Part shown: positions 15,108 through 24,838 of the stretch, in pieces
Layout: every line of letters begins with the position of its first letter
Numbering within the stretch: position 1 is the first letter of the stretch
NCBI RefSeq assembly: GCF_042648365.1
Contig: NZ_JBHRXI010000012.1
Coordinates: 1 to 64,000 of the forward strand
Source: Lutimaribacter_A marinistellae
GTDB taxonomy: Bacteria > Pseudomonadota > Alphaproteobacteria > Rhodobacterales > Rhodobacteraceae
Direction: 5' to 3'
DNA length: 64,000 nucleotides
Notes under the pieces: model-generated
Databases searched by the model: none
The model's input: only the letters and a program-made list of their open reading frames with translations
What the model was told of the DNA's origin: nothing
Program-made: the position numbers and the translations under genes

Positions 15108-15132
15108 ACGCCCCCTTGCGGGGCGTTTTTTC
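15108..15132 (+). terminator. Terminator after the DUF1127 gene
   Basis: A 7-bp stem, ACGCCCC (15108-15114) / GGGGCGT (15120-15126), with a 5-nt loop is followed by TTTTTTC. It isolates the DUF1127 gene from rplO. Confidence 0.9.
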
Positions 15133-15166
15133 GTGGCAGACACCCCGCCCATCACGGGCGCGGTGC

Positions 15167-15195
15167 TTGCAACGGGCGGCGCAGGCGTCTATACG
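15167..15195 (+). promoter_or_regulatory. rplO-secY-adk promoter
   Basis: TTGCAA (15167-15172, preceded by C) and TATACG (15190-15195) have a 17-nt spacer. It lies right behind the DUF1127 terminator and about 90 nt ahead of rplO. Confidence 0.65.
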
Positions 15196-15291
15196 CCCCC
15201 GGTGGCCCGGTGGGCGACGAAGAATCAAACAAGAAACGCCGTGGTTGGCCCTGACGCTTCGGGGGTCACATCCGGCTTGTGGAGAAGCGAT

Positions 15292-15765
15292 ATGAAACTG
15301 CACGAACTCCGTGACAATCCGGGCGCAACGCCCAGAAAACAGCGCGTCGCGCGCGGCCCCGGTTCCGGCAAGGGCAAGACCGCCGGACGCGGTATCAAGG
15401 GTCAGAAATCCCGTTCGGGTGTGGCCATCAACGGCTATGAAGGCGGCCAGATGCCGCTCTATCAGCGTCTGCCCAAGCGTGGCTTCAACAAGCCCAACCG
15501 CAAGGCATTCGCCGTCGTGAACCTGGGCCTGATCCAGAAATTCGTCGACGCAGGCAAGCTGGACGCTGGCAACGCCATCACCGAAGAGACGCTCGTCACG
15601 TCCGGCCTCGTGCGCCGCAAGCTTGACGGTGTCCGCGTTCTCGCCAAGGGCGAGCTGACCTCGGTCGTCAACCTCGAGGTCACCGGCGCATCGAAATCCG
15701 CCATCGAGGCGGTCGAGAAAGCGGGCGGCTCACTGAAGGTCACGAAACCTGCCGCGGCAGAGTAA
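15292..15765 (+). CDS. rplO: 50S ribosomal protein L15
   Basis: L15 is a late-assembly 50S protein. The 157-residue product begins MKLHELRDNPGATPRKQRV and carries the glycine-rich extension GRGPGSGKGKTAGRG-like RGPGSGKGKTAGRGIKGQKSR, then GGQMPLYQRLPKRGFNKP. The frame is open further upstream, but the ATG at 15292 follows GGAGAAG and gives the family N-terminus. A strong hairpin separates it from secY. Confidence 0.97.
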   Translation: MKLHELRDNPGATPRKQRVARGPGSGKGKTAGRGIKGQKSRSGVAINGYEGGQMPLYQRLPKRGFNKPNRKAFAVVNLGLIQKFVDAGKLDAGNAITEETLVTSGLVRRKLDGVRVLAKGELTSVVNLEVTGASKSAIEAVEKAGGSLKVTKPAAAE

Positions 15766-15817
15766 CGGCTTGTGGGCGGGCGCTGACCCGCTTACATAGA
15801 CACCGAAGTTTTCCCTG

Positions 15818-15855
15818 AACGCCGCCCGAGCCGGAAAACGGTTCCGGGCGGCGTT
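15818..15855 (+). terminator. Hairpin between rplO and secY
   Basis: A perfect 11-bp stem, AACGCCGCCCG (15818-15828) / CGGGCGGCGTT (15845-15855), ends in only TTT, so it is at best a partial terminator or an RNA-processing/stability element. It may set a lower level of secY and adk than of L15. Confidence 0.55.
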
Positions 15856-15875
15856 TGCATCAGAGAGACCGATTC

Positions 15876-17236
<1,361 letters not shown>

Positions 17237-17240
<4 letters not shown>

Positions 17241-17881
17241 ATATCATTCTGTTGGGACCGCCGGGCGCGGGCAAGGGTACTCAGGCAAGGCACCTGGTCG
17301 AAACGCGCGGCATGGTGCAGCTGTCGACCGGCGACATGCTGCGCGAGGCCAAGGACAGCGGCACCGAAATGGGCCAGCGCGTGGCCGAGGTCATGGCACG
17401 GGGAGAGCTTGTCACCGACGAGATCGTGATCGGCCTGATCCGAGAAAAGCTGGAGCAGGGCGCCCAGGGCGGTTTCATCTTCGACGGGTTCCCCCGCACG
17501 CTGGCCCAGGCCGACGCGCTGTCGAACCTGCTGTCGGAAATGGATGAAACGCTGGACGCCGTGATCGAGATGCAGGTGGATGACGAGGCGCTCGTCGCCC
17601 GCATTTCCGCGCGCTCGACCTGCGGCAGCTGCGGCGAGGTCTATAACGACATCACCAAGCCGATCCCGGCGGATGGCAAATGCTCCAACTGCGGCGGAAC
17701 CGAGTTCAAGCGCCGGGCCGATGACAACGAGGAAAGCCTCAAGACACGGCTGATGGAATACTACAAGAAAACCTCGCCGCTGATCGGCTATTACTACGCC
17801 AAGGGCGACCTGTCCCGCGTCAACGGGCTGGGCGAGATCAAGAGCGTTCAGGCCGCCATCGCCAAGGTTCTCGACGCCTGA
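17237..17881 (+). CDS. adk: Adenylate kinase
   Basis: Adenylate kinase interconverts AMP + ATP and 2 ADP in the cytoplasm. The 214-residue protein has the P-loop GPPGAGKGTQ near the N-terminus, the AMP-binding LSTGDMLREA and DGFPRTLAQA motifs. Its LID has four cysteines (CGSCGEVY and CSNCGG, about residues 129-155), indicating a zinc-stabilised LID. It follows secY with a 4-nt overlap, the usual secY-adk pairing. Confidence 0.98.
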
Positions 17882-17973
17882 ACGCCGCGAACCGGACGCA
17901 GGCAGGGCAGGGCGGGTTCGCCCCTCCCTGGGGCGCCGGACCTCGACGCAAGGGGTAATTGTGGCCGGGGCTC

Positions 17974-18002
17974 TTGACCTCCGGGGCAAATACCCCTAGT
18001 CA
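17974..18002 (+). promoter_or_regulatory. rpsM (alpha unit) promoter
   Basis: CTTGACC (TTGACC 17974-17979) and TAGTCA (17997-18002) have a 17-nt spacer. Transcription would start near 18009, giving a leader of about 150 nt before rpsM that could hold regulatory structure. The 276-bp adk-rpsM spacer holds no gene that I can see. Confidence 0.6.
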
Positions 18003-18157
18003 CCCCCATCCCTCTGGGAATCAACCCGGTGCGCGGGATTCGCCCGTTCGCCAATGACCACCTCAAAATGCTGGGCCCTCTGGTAACACTGCCACGGTCA
18101 AGCGTTGTGAAAAAAGGTTCTGGAGTTACGGAACCGCAACGAAAAGGAAAGTGACAC

Positions 18158-18526
18158 GTGGCACGTATTGCCGGCGTTAACATCCCGACTGCCAAGCGGG
18201 TACCTATCGCCCTCACCTACATCACCGGAATCGGCAACACCACCGCCAAGGAAATCTGTGATGCCGTCGGCATCGACCAGACCCGGCGCGTGAACGAGTT
18301 GTCCGATGCCGAAGTCCTCGCCATCCGCGAGCATATCGATGCCAACGTCACCGTCGAAGGTGACCTGCGCCGTGAAGTTCAGATGAACATCAAGCGCCTG
18401 ATGGACCTGGGCTGCTACCGCGGTCTGCGCCATCGCCGGAATCTCCCCGTGCGCGGTCAGCGCACCCATACCAACGCACGCACGCGCAAGGGCCCCGCAA
18501 AGCCCATCGCAGGCAAGAAGAAGTAA
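18158..18526 (+). CDS. rpsM: 30S ribosomal protein S13
   Basis: S13 forms head-to-50S bridges with L5. The 122-residue protein shows ARIAGVNIPTAKRVPIALTYITGIG, DLGCYRGLRHRRNLPVRGQRTHTNARTRKG and a basic tail, all diagnostic. The start is the ATG-equivalent GTG at 18158 (GTG GCA CGT), with AAAGGAAAG upstream. It heads the alpha unit. rpmJ (L36), often found between secY and rpsM, is not present. Confidence 0.97.
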   Translation: MARIAGVNIPTAKRVPIALTYITGIGNTTAKEICDAVGIDQTRRVNELSDAEVLAIREHIDANVTVEGDLRREVQMNIKRLMDLGCYRGLRHRRNLPVRGQRTHTNARTRKGPAKPIAGKKK

Positions 18527-18541
18527 GGGGAGAGCTGAAAC

Positions 18542-18934
18542 ATGGCACGTGATACCCGTCGCGGAGGCAAGAAGAAGGTCTCCAAGAACATCGCCACCGG
18601 TGTGGCGCATGTGAACTCGTCCTTCAACAACACCAAGATCCTTATCTCGGACGTGCAGGGCAACGCGATCTCGTGGTCGTCCGCCGGCACCATGGGCTTC
18701 AAGGGTTCGCGGAAGTCGACCCCCTACGCCGCGCAGATGGCCGCCGAAGACGCCGGCCGCAAGGCGCAGGAACATGGCGTCAAGTCGCTCGAAGTCGAAG
18801 TTCAGGGCCCCGGTTCGGGTCGTGAATCGGCTCTGCGTGCGCTGGCTGCCGTCGGCTTCAACATCACGTCGATCCGCGACGTGACGCCGATCGCGCATAA
18901 CGGCTGCCGTCCGCCGAAGCGCCGCCGCGTCTGA
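18542..18934 (+). CDS. rpsK: 30S ribosomal protein S11
   Basis: S11 lies in the platform near the Shine-Dalgarno helix. The 130-residue protein shows GVAHVNSSFNNTKILISDVQGN, SSAGTMGFKGSRKSTPYAAQMAAE and the terminal DVTPIAHNGCRPPKRRRV. AAGGGGAGAG precedes the ATG. In many bacteria rpsD follows, but here rpoA is next, after a strong hairpin. Confidence 0.98.
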   Translation: MARDTRRGGKKKVSKNIATGVAHVNSSFNNTKILISDVQGNAISWSSAGTMGFKGSRKSTPYAAQMAAEDAGRKAQEHGVKSLEVEVQGPGSGRESALRALAAVGFNITSIRDVTPIAHNGCRPPKRRRV

Positions 18935-18951
18935 CAATTCGGAATTATTCG

Positions 18952-18995
18952 CCGGGGCCGCGCCATTGCGCGCGGCCCCGGTCCGCCGTTTTTTT
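18952..18995 (+). terminator. Attenuator-like hairpin between rpsK and rpoA
   Basis: A perfect 12-bp GC stem (18952-18963 with 18970-18981) with a 6-nt loop is followed 7 nt later by a run of seven T. The T run is offset from the stem, so termination is probably partial. It would reduce rpoA relative to S13/S11. Confidence 0.6.
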
Positions 18996-19052
18996 ACCTC
19001 GGGCGTCTGCGCCTTGCCGGTCATGGGGCACAGACAGGAATGGAGGGTTTAC

Positions 19053-20069
19053 ATGATCCACAAGAATTGGGCTGAACTGATCAAGCCGACCCAGCTTGAC
19101 GTCAAGCCGGGCAACGATCCCGCGCGTCAGGCAACCGTGGTCGCCGAACCGCTGGAACGCGGCTTCGGTCTTACCCTGGGCAATGCCCTGCGCCGGATCC
19201 TGATGAGCTCGCTCCAGGGCGGGGCAATCACCAGCGTCCAGATCGACAACGTCCTGCACGAGTTCTCTTCGGTCGCGGGCGTGCGCGAGGACGTTACCGA
19301 CATCATCCTGAACCTCAAGCAGGTTGCCCTGCGCATGGAAGTCGAAGGGCCCAAGCGCCTGTCGATCCAGGCCAAGGGTCCGGCTGTCGTCACCGCTGGC
19401 GACATCTCGGAATCGGCCGGCATCGAGATCCTGAACCGCGATCACGTGATCTGCCACCTCGACGACGGCGCCGACCTGTTCATGGAACTCACCGTGAACA
19501 CCGGCAAGGGCTATGTCTCCGCCGACAAGAACAAGCCCGAGGACGCGCCCATCGGCCTGATCCCGATCGACGCGATCTATTCGCCGGTCAAGCGCGTCGC
19601 CTATGACGTGCAGCCGACCCGCGAGGGACAGGTTCTGGACTATGACAAGCTCTCGATGAAGATCGAGACAGACGGGTCCGTAACGCCCGAGGACGCCGTG
19701 GCCTATGCCGCGCGCATCCTGCAGGACCAGCTGTCGATCTTCGTGAACTTCGACGAGCCGGAATCGGCCTCCCGCCAGGACGACGACGACGGTCTGGAAT
19801 TCAACCCGCTCCTCCTCAAGAAGGTGGACGAGCTGGAGCTGTCCGTGCGCTCGGCCAACTGCCTCAAGAACGACAACATCGTCTATATCGGCGACCTCAT
19901 CCAGAAGACCGAAGCCGAGATGCTGCGCACCCCGAACTTCGGTCGCAAGTCGCTCAACGAGATCAAGGAAGTGCTCTCGGGCATGGGGCTGCATCTCGGG
20001 ATGGACGTGGATGACTGGCCGCCCGACAACATCGAGGACCTCGCCAAGAAATACGAGGACTCGTTCTGA
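19053..20069 (+). CDS. rpoA: RNA polymerase alpha subunit
   Basis: Alpha nucleates RNA polymerase assembly and contacts UP elements and activators. The 338-residue protein has an N-terminal domain to about residue 235 (FVAEPLERGFGLTLGNALRRILMSS-like VVAEPLERGFGLTLGNALRRI) and a linker with an acidic DDDDG patch. The C-terminal domain (VDELELSVRSANCLKNDNIVYIGDL, then LRTPNFGRKSLNEI) includes the arginine that contacts the DNA minor groove. The start at 19053 follows GGAGGG. Confidence 0.98.
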   Translation: MIHKNWAELIKPTQLDVKPGNDPARQATVVAEPLERGFGLTLGNALRRILMSSLQGGAITSVQIDNVLHEFSSVAGVREDVTDIILNLKQVALRMEVEGPKRLSIQAKGPAVVTAGDISESAGIEILNRDHVICHLDDGADLFMELTVNTGKGYVSADKNKPEDAPIGLIPIDAIYSPVKRVAYDVQPTREGQVLDYDKLSMKIETDGSVTPEDAVAYAARILQDQLSIFVNFDEPESASRQDDDDGLEFNPLLLKKVDELELSVRSANCLKNDNIVYIGDLIQKTEAEMLRTPNFGRKSLNEIKEVLSGMGLHLGMDVDDWPPDNIEDLAKKYEDSF

Positions 20070-20081
20070 TCCAACCGGGCG

Positions 20082-20163
20082 GGGGGTACCAGGCGGTACC
20101 CCCTCTCGCGCCGCGATGTACAAAACGGTCATTCCCCCGCCGGGGGCATGTACAAAACGGTCA
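20082..20163 (+). repeat. Hairpin and short direct repeats between rpoA and rplQ
   Basis: A perfect 9-bp hairpin, GGGGGTACC (20082-20090) / GGTACCCCC (20095-20103), is followed by two identical copies of ATGTACAAAACGGTCA (20116-20131 and 20148-20163), with CCCCCGCCGGGGG between them. A third partial copy (AAAACGGGCATTCCGCCCC) follows. This looks like a leader or processing region for rplQ; no gene is visible. Confidence 0.7.
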
Positions 20164-20255
20164 AAACGGGCATTCCGCCCCAAGGTGAGCGGCTGACACG
20201 CATCGGCCGCCGGACAAAGCAAACCGCCCGTAGAGGGCACATCGGAGATTGAAAA

Positions 20256-20675
20256 ATGCGTCACGCAAAAGGCTACCGCCGCCTCAACCGTACCCACGAA
20301 CACCGCAAGGCGCTGTTCTCGAACATGGCCGGCTCGCTCATCGAGCACGAGCAGATCAAGACCACCCTGCCCAAGGCCAAGGAACTGCGCCCGATCGTCG
20401 AAAAGCTGATCACGCTGGGCAAGCGCGGTGACCTGCACGCACGCCGTCTGGCCGCCTCGCGCCTGAAAGAGGACAAGGACGTCGCCAAGCTGTTCGAGGT
20501 TCTCGGCCCCCGCTACAAGGACCGTCAAGGCGGCTATGTCCGTATTCTCAAAGCAGGATTCCGCTACGGCGACATGGCGCCCATGGCGATCATCGAACTG
20601 GTCGACCGTGACGTCGACGCCAAGGGCGCAGCCGACAAGGCCCGCGTGGCCGAGTTCGAAGACGCCGAGGATTGA
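20256..20675 (+). CDS. rplQ: 50S ribosomal protein L17
   Basis: L17 lies near the tunnel exit. The 139-residue product begins MRHAKGYRRLNRTHEHRKALFSNMAGSLIEHEQIKTTL in the usual way, with LGPRYKDRQGGYVRILK in the middle. A short acidic C-terminal tail (residues from about 118) is typical of alphaproteobacteria. It is the last gene of the ribosomal cluster and is closed by a terminator. Confidence 0.98.
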   Translation: MRHAKGYRRLNRTHEHRKALFSNMAGSLIEHEQIKTTLPKAKELRPIVEKLITLGKRGDLHARRLAASRLKEDKDVAKLFEVLGPRYKDRQGGYVRILKAGFRYGDMAPMAIIELVDRDVDAKGAADKARVAEFEDAED

Positions 20676-20699
20676 TCGCACGCGATCATCGGATCTGAA

Positions 20700-20733
20700 A
20701 AGGCCGCCGGGCGAACCGGCGGCCTTTTTGTTT
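20700..20733 (+). terminator. Terminator after rplQ
   Basis: AAGGCCGCCGG (20700-20710) pairs perfectly with CCGGCGGCCTT (20716-20726), followed by TTTGTTTTG. It ends the alpha unit. The T-poor opposite side makes it weaker for the convergent host-attachment gene. Confidence 0.92.
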
Positions 20734-20755
20734 TGTGACAATGCCTTGAGAGGGG

Positions 20756-21205
20756 TCAGGCGATCTCGGCCTTGACCAGCTTCTCGATCTCGTCGATCGG
20801 GTGATTGGTCAGCGTTTTGGCCACCTCGGCGACGATCTTGTTCGTCACCTCCTGGTGCATATCCTTGCGCAGCTCACCCAGAACCTGCGGCGAGGCGACA
20901 AGAACAAGCTCGCTGAACTTGCCCTTGTGGGCCTGCTTGTAGAGGATATCCGACAGGTCGGCGGCAAAGCGTTCCTTGGCCAATTCGTGCCAGTCGGTGT
21001 CGTCCAGCGCCGAGCGTTGTCCAACACCGGTGTCCTGCATGCGGCCCGGTCGGTTTGCCGATTGCTCGCGATCCGAGGGGTTCTCCTGCTCCTCGATGCG
21101 CACGACGTCGAGGTTCGGATCCTCGCCATCGGTCTGGTTTTCAAGGAAAAGCGCCTTCTCGCTGTCGGTCACGACAACCCAGGTCCCCTGTTTGATCTCG
21201 GCCAT
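20756..21205 (-). CDS. Host-attachment family protein
   Basis: A 149-residue soluble protein of the family annotated as required for attachment to host cells. Seen here: TWVVVTDSEKALFLENQTDG at the N-terminus, then ERFAADLSDILYKQAHKGKFSELVLVASPQVLGELRKDM and HPIDEIEKLV at the C-terminus. The fold resembles eRF1 domain-like proteins, and the family name rests on one genetic study, so the biochemical role is open. I use the ATG at 21205 (a GTG two codons earlier is possible). A small hydrophilic gene overlaps upstream. Confidence 0.85.
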   Translation of the reverse strand: MAEIKQGTWVVVTDSEKALFLENQTDGEDPNLDVVRIEEQENPSDREQSANRPGRMQDTGVGQRSALDDTDWHELAKERFAADLSDILYKQAHKGKFSELVLVASPQVLGELRKDMHQEVTNKIVAEVAKTLTNHPIDEIEKLVKAEIA

Positions 21206-21207
21206 GG

Positions 21208-21435
21208 TCACACCTTTCCGTTGGTCGTGTTCACGTCGTAATCCTGCAACTCGTCGGATTTGCGGACGCGCGTTGCACCCGGGCGACTCTGTTCGGCCTC
21301 TTTCTGAAGGTCGCGCGTACCAACCTTGCGCTCAAGGTTACCACCCGCGCGCCCCTGCTGCGAAGGGGTTTCTTCGCTGTCGATGAACTCCTCGGTCTCA
21401 CGTGTTCCGTCTTCGGAGCGATAGCGTCTGGCCAT
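21208..21435 (-). CDS. Small hydrophilic protein, unknown
   Basis: A 75-residue highly charged protein (MARRYRSEDGTRETEEFIDS at the start) without hydrophobic segments, rich in Glu, Arg and Gln, and probably disordered. AAAGGAGG lies just upstream of the ATG at 21435, which supports translation. It ends within a few bases of the host-attachment start, so the two probably form an operon. I do not recognise a family. Confidence 0.65.
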   Translation of the reverse strand: MARRYRSEDGTRETEEFIDSEETPSQQGRAGGNLERKVGTRDLQKEAEQSRPGATRVRKSDELQDYDVNTTNGKV

Positions 21436-21559
21436 TGTGGACCTCCTTTTCTTCGTGGTCCCAGTTTAACCCGCGGGTGCGCGTTCTGTTCCGGGCGGTG
21501 GCTTGCAATGCCGGGACGCGCCGCGCATATCTGTGGCGCGAAACGAAAAGGAGGCTCTG

Positions 21560-22942
21560 ATGCTTCGCAGCCTGTTCCTGCTGGCCGCCCTGACGCTGGC
21601 CCACCCCGTTCAGGCCGAGACGCGCGTGCCGAAAAGCCAGGCCGAGATTTCCATGGGGTTCGCCCCGGTGGTCCGCGAGGCGCGGCCTGCCGTGGTCAAC
21701 ATCTATGCCCGGATCATTCGCCCCGGACGGCAGCGGGGGCTTTTTTCCGACCCGTTCTTTCGCGACTTCTTTGGCGATGTGCCCAGCCCGCGCCCACGTG
21801 TTCAGAACTCCTTGGGTTCGGGCGTGATCCTCAGCGATGACGGGTATGTCGTTTCGAATTACCACGTGGTGGGCCAGGCGTCGGAAATTCGCGTCGTGAC
21901 TGCAGACCGTCGCGAGTTTTCCGCCGAGGTGGTCCTGGGCGATGAGGAAAGCGATGTTGCCATCCTCCGTCTGGACGACGCCGAGCATCTTCCCTTTCTG
22001 CGGCTTCGCGATAGCGACGAGGTCGAAGTCGGCGAACTGGTTCTGGCCATCGGCAACCCGTTCGGCATCGGGCAAACGGTCAGCAGCGGTATCGTTTCGG
22101 GGCTTGCCCGTTCCGGCGTGGCGACGGGAAATGCGCGCGGCTATTTCATCCAGACCGATGCGGCGATCAACCCGGGCAATTCCGGGGGCGCGCTGATCGA
22201 CGTGAATGGCGATCTGATCGGGATCAATACCTCGATCCTCAGCCGGTCGGGCGGGTCGAACGGCATCGGGTTCGCGATCCCCGCCAACCTTGTAACCGAA
22301 TTCCTGCGGCAGGCGCGTGCGGGCCATGAGAGTTTCCAGCGTCCCTGGGCAGGCATGGCTGGACAGCCAATGAGTGCAGGGATCGCCGAATCCTTTGGCC
22401 TGACCTTTCCCGAAGGGGTCGTGATATCCGATCTGCACCCCGACAGCCCGGTCGGGCAGGCTGGTTTCAGGGTTGGTGATACGGTCACCCACGTGGATGG
22501 CGAAGAGGTCAATTCCCCGTCCGAGATGATGTTTCGCATGTCGATCGCCGGGATCGGGGGCGAAGTCACCATGACCCGTTTGCGTGATGGCGAACGCGAT
22601 GAGCGGCGCGTCGCGCTGATGCCGCCGCCTGATGAGCCACCGGCCGAAGAAACGGTTCTGGATGAGCGGAGCGTTCTGCCCGGTCTCGCCGTCGCGCGCG
22701 TCAATCCAGCGGTCATCCTACGCCTGAACCTGCCGCTTTCGGCCGAGGGTGTCGTGGTCGAGGATCCCGGCCCATACGGCGTGCGCGCGGGGTTGCAGCG
22801 CGGTGATATTCTGTCCGCGGTCAATGGCGAGGCGGTGGAGCGGCCCGGCGACCTCGTGCAGGTCCTGCGCGAAACGGGGCGCTGGTTGCGGTTCGACCTT
22901 TTGCGGCGCGGGCAGCCCGTTACCCTGCGCCTGAGGCTCTGA
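21560..22942 (+). CDS. degQ: Periplasmic serine protease, DegQ/HtrA family
   Basis: A 460-residue Do-type protease/chaperone for envelope protein quality control. MLRSLFLLAALTLAHPVQA is a Sec signal peptide. The trypsin-like domain has a complete triad: His102 (SNYHVVG), Asp132 (ESDVAIL) and Ser208 (NPGNSGGAL). Two PDZ domains follow, at about residues 260-350 (GVVISDLHPDSPVGQAGFRVGD) and 375-460 (GVVVEDPGPYGVRAGLQRGD). The start follows AAGGAGG. rarA starts 3 nt downstream, which is the usual Rhodobacterales order. Confidence 0.94.
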   Translation: MLRSLFLLAALTLAHPVQAETRVPKSQAEISMGFAPVVREARPAVVNIYARIIRPGRQRGLFSDPFFRDFFGDVPSPRPRVQNSLGSGVILSDDGYVVSNYHVVGQASEIRVVTADRREFSAEVVLGDEESDVAILRLDDAEHLPFLRLRDSDEVEVGELVLAIGNPFGIGQTVSSGIVSGLARSGVATGNARGYFIQTDAAINPGNSGGALIDVNGDLIGINTSILSRSGGSNGIGFAIPANLVTEFLRQARAGHESFQRPWAGMAGQPMSAGIAESFGLTFPEGVVISDLHPDSPVGQAGFRVGDTVTHVDGEEVNSPSEMMFRMSIAGIGGEVTMTRLRDGERDERRVALMPPPDEPPAEETVLDERSVLPGLAVARVNPAVILRLNLPLSAEGVVVEDPGPYGVRAGLQRGDILSAVNGEAVERPGDLVQVLRETGRWLRFDLLRRGQPVTLRLRL

Positions 22943-22945
22943 CTC

Positions 22946-24268
22946 TTGGCCGATCTTTTCGACACACCATCACAGGCACCCGATCCGCAAGGCACCGCGC
23001 CACGCCCCCTTGCCGACCGCCTGCGCCCGCGCAAACTCTCCGATGTGATCGGACAGGCGCAGGTGCTTGGGCCCGAGGCGCCTTTGGGTGTCATGTTGGC
23101 CTCCGGCAGCCTGTCGAGCCTCGTGTTCTGGGGCCCGCCGGGCGTTGGCAAAACCACGATTGCCCGGCTTCTGGCGCAAGAGACCGATCTGCATTTCGTC
23201 CAGATCAGTGCCATCTTCAGCGGTGTCGCCGAGTTGAAGAAAGTGTTCGAGGCGGCGCGGATGCGGCGCGCGAACGGGCGGGGGACACTGCTCTTCGTCG
23301 ATGAGATCCACCGCTTCAACAAGGCACAGCAGGACAGTTTCCTGCCGCATATGGAGGATGGCACTATCCTTCTCGTGGGCGCGACGACCGAGAACCCGTC
23401 TTTCGAGTTGAATGCCGCGCTTCTGAGCCGTGCCCAAGTGTTGGTCCTCGAGCGTCTGTCGATGGCGGAACTCGAAGCCCTGACGACGCGCGCCGAGGGA
23501 GAGTTGGGGAAAAAGCTGCCGCTCGATACCTCTGCGCGCGAGGCCTTGCAGGAGATGGCCGACGGAGACGGTCGCGCCCTGCTGAACCTCGTCGAACAGG
23601 TCGCGGCATGGACCGTCGCCCAGCCGCTTGATCGCGAGGCGCTGGCCGCGCGGCTGATGCGCCGCGCGACGAAATACGACAAGTCGGGCGATGAGCATTA
23701 CAATCTCATTTCGGCGCTGCACAAATCGGTCCGCGGTTCCGATCCCGACGCGGCGCTTTACTGGTTGTCGCGCATGCTGACTGGCGGTGAGGATCCCCGC
23801 TATCTCGCCCGGCGGATCACGCGCATGGCGATCGAGGATATCGGCCTTGCCGATCCGCAGGCGCAGTCGATCTGCCTGCACGCCTGGGAGATCTATGAAC
23901 GGCTCGGCTCTCCCGAGGGTGAACTGGCGCTGGCGCAGGCGGTGATCTACCTGTCGCTGGCGCCCAAGTCGAACGGCGGGTACATGGGGTATAACGCCGC
24001 TATGCGCCTGGCCAAGAAGTCGGGCAGCGAACCGCCGCCCAAGCACATCCTCAACGCGCCGACCAGCCTGATGAAAGAGCAGGGATACGGCAAGGGCTAT
24101 GCCTATGACCACGATGCCGAAGACGCGTTTTCCGGTCAGAACTATTTCCCGGACGGTTTGGAGCGCCCCGAACTCTATCAACCCGTCGAGCGCGGGTTCG
24201 AGCGCGAACTGAAAAAGCGGCTGGAGTATTTCGCGAAACTGCGGTTGCAGAGATCCGCGGAGGAATGA
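22946..24268 (+). CDS. rarA: Replication-associated recombination protein A
   Basis: RarA (MgsA) is an AAA+ ATPase acting at stalled replication forks with SSB and RecA. The 440-residue protein starts at a TTG and shows RPRKLSDVIGQAQVLG, Walker A GPPGVGKTT at about residues 62-70, Walker B LLFVDEIHRFNK, and sensor GATTENPSFELN. The C-terminal part has SKSNGGYMGYNAAM-like PKSNGGYMGYNAAM. Three bases separate it from degQ, so the two are likely co-transcribed. Confidence 0.95.
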   Translation: MADLFDTPSQAPDPQGTAPRPLADRLRPRKLSDVIGQAQVLGPEAPLGVMLASGSLSSLVFWGPPGVGKTTIARLLAQETDLHFVQISAIFSGVAELKKVFEAARMRRANGRGTLLFVDEIHRFNKAQQDSFLPHMEDGTILLVGATTENPSFELNAALLSRAQVLVLERLSMAELEALTTRAEGELGKKLPLDTSAREALQEMADGDGRALLNLVEQVAAWTVAQPLDREALAARLMRRATKYDKSGDEHYNLISALHKSVRGSDPDAALYWLSRMLTGGEDPRYLARRITRMAIEDIGLADPQAQSICLHAWEIYERLGSPEGELALAQAVIYLSLAPKSNGGYMGYNAAMRLAKKSGSEPPPKHILNAPTSLMKEQGYGKGYAYDHDAEDAFSGQNYFPDGLERPELYQPVERGFERELKKRLEYFAKLRLQRSAEE

Positions 24269-24457
24269 CGCCCGGCGTGCCGGTCTCCTCCGCCATGGCT
24301 GCCGTTCGTTTGCGCCGCTGCCGTTTCGGACAACCGCCGCGCGCCCTGCGCGCGGCCCGGCCCAACGCCGAGGGTTGCGGGCGCCAGCCCGCTGGCCCGA
24401 GGGGGCGGGAGCGCTCCGGTCCTTGACTCCGCGCGCCCTGCGGGCGAGAGGAGCGCC

Positions 24458-24838
24458 ATGATCCTGTCCCTGTCACATGTGGCCCTTGGAGGTGCTGTTG
24501 GTGCGAGCCTGCGCTACCTTGCGGGGGTGGCGCTCTTTCGGCTGACCGGCGCGCAGCCGTTTCCGCTGGCGATCTTGTCGGTGAACGTGCTTGGCTCCTT
24601 TGCGATGGGGGTCTTCGTCGTCATCGCGGCGCATCGCGGGCTGACGCATCTGAGCCCCTTGGTCATGACCGGCCTTCTGGGGGGCTTCACCACCTTCTCG
24701 GCCTTTTCTCTCGAAGCCGTGACGCTGTGGGAGCGTGGCGACATGATACAATCCGCGCTTTATGTCGCCCTGTCCGTAGGGCTGTCGATCGGAGCGCTTG
24801 TGGCGGGGCTGCTATTGGCGCGGGGGATAGTGGCATGA
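24458..24838 (+). CDS. crcB: Fluoride exporter CrcB/Fluc
   Basis: A 126-residue membrane protein with four hydrophobic segments, the Fluc fluoride channel length. Signatures seen: GGAVGASLRYLAG at residues 10-22, LSVNVLGSFAMG (pore asparagine and glycine pair) and GLLGGFTTFSAFSLEAV (phenylalanine box). Fluc works as a dual-topology dimer exporting fluoride. AGGAG precedes the ATG. The stop overlaps rluC. I see no fluoride riboswitch in the 189-bp spacer upstream. Confidence 0.94.
   Translation: MILSLSHVALGGAVGASLRYLAGVALFRLTGAQPFPLAILSVNVLGSFAMGVFVVIAAHRGLTHLSPLVMTGLLGGFTTFSAFSLEAVTLWERGDMIQSALYVALSVGLSIGALVAGLLLARGIVA

Noticed and set aside
17882..18157. rpmJ (L36) gene between adk and rpsM
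   Set aside because: No frame with the short L36 sequence was found in this spacer; it is probably elsewhere in the genome.
18945..20741. 598-residue minus-strand ORF opposite rpoA and rplQ
   Set aside because: Opposite two certain genes and their spacer; no ribosome binding site or domain.
24269..24457. Fluoride riboswitch before crcB
   Set aside because: The spacer lacks the conserved GGCGATGG-type core; it only holds GC-rich short hairpins.
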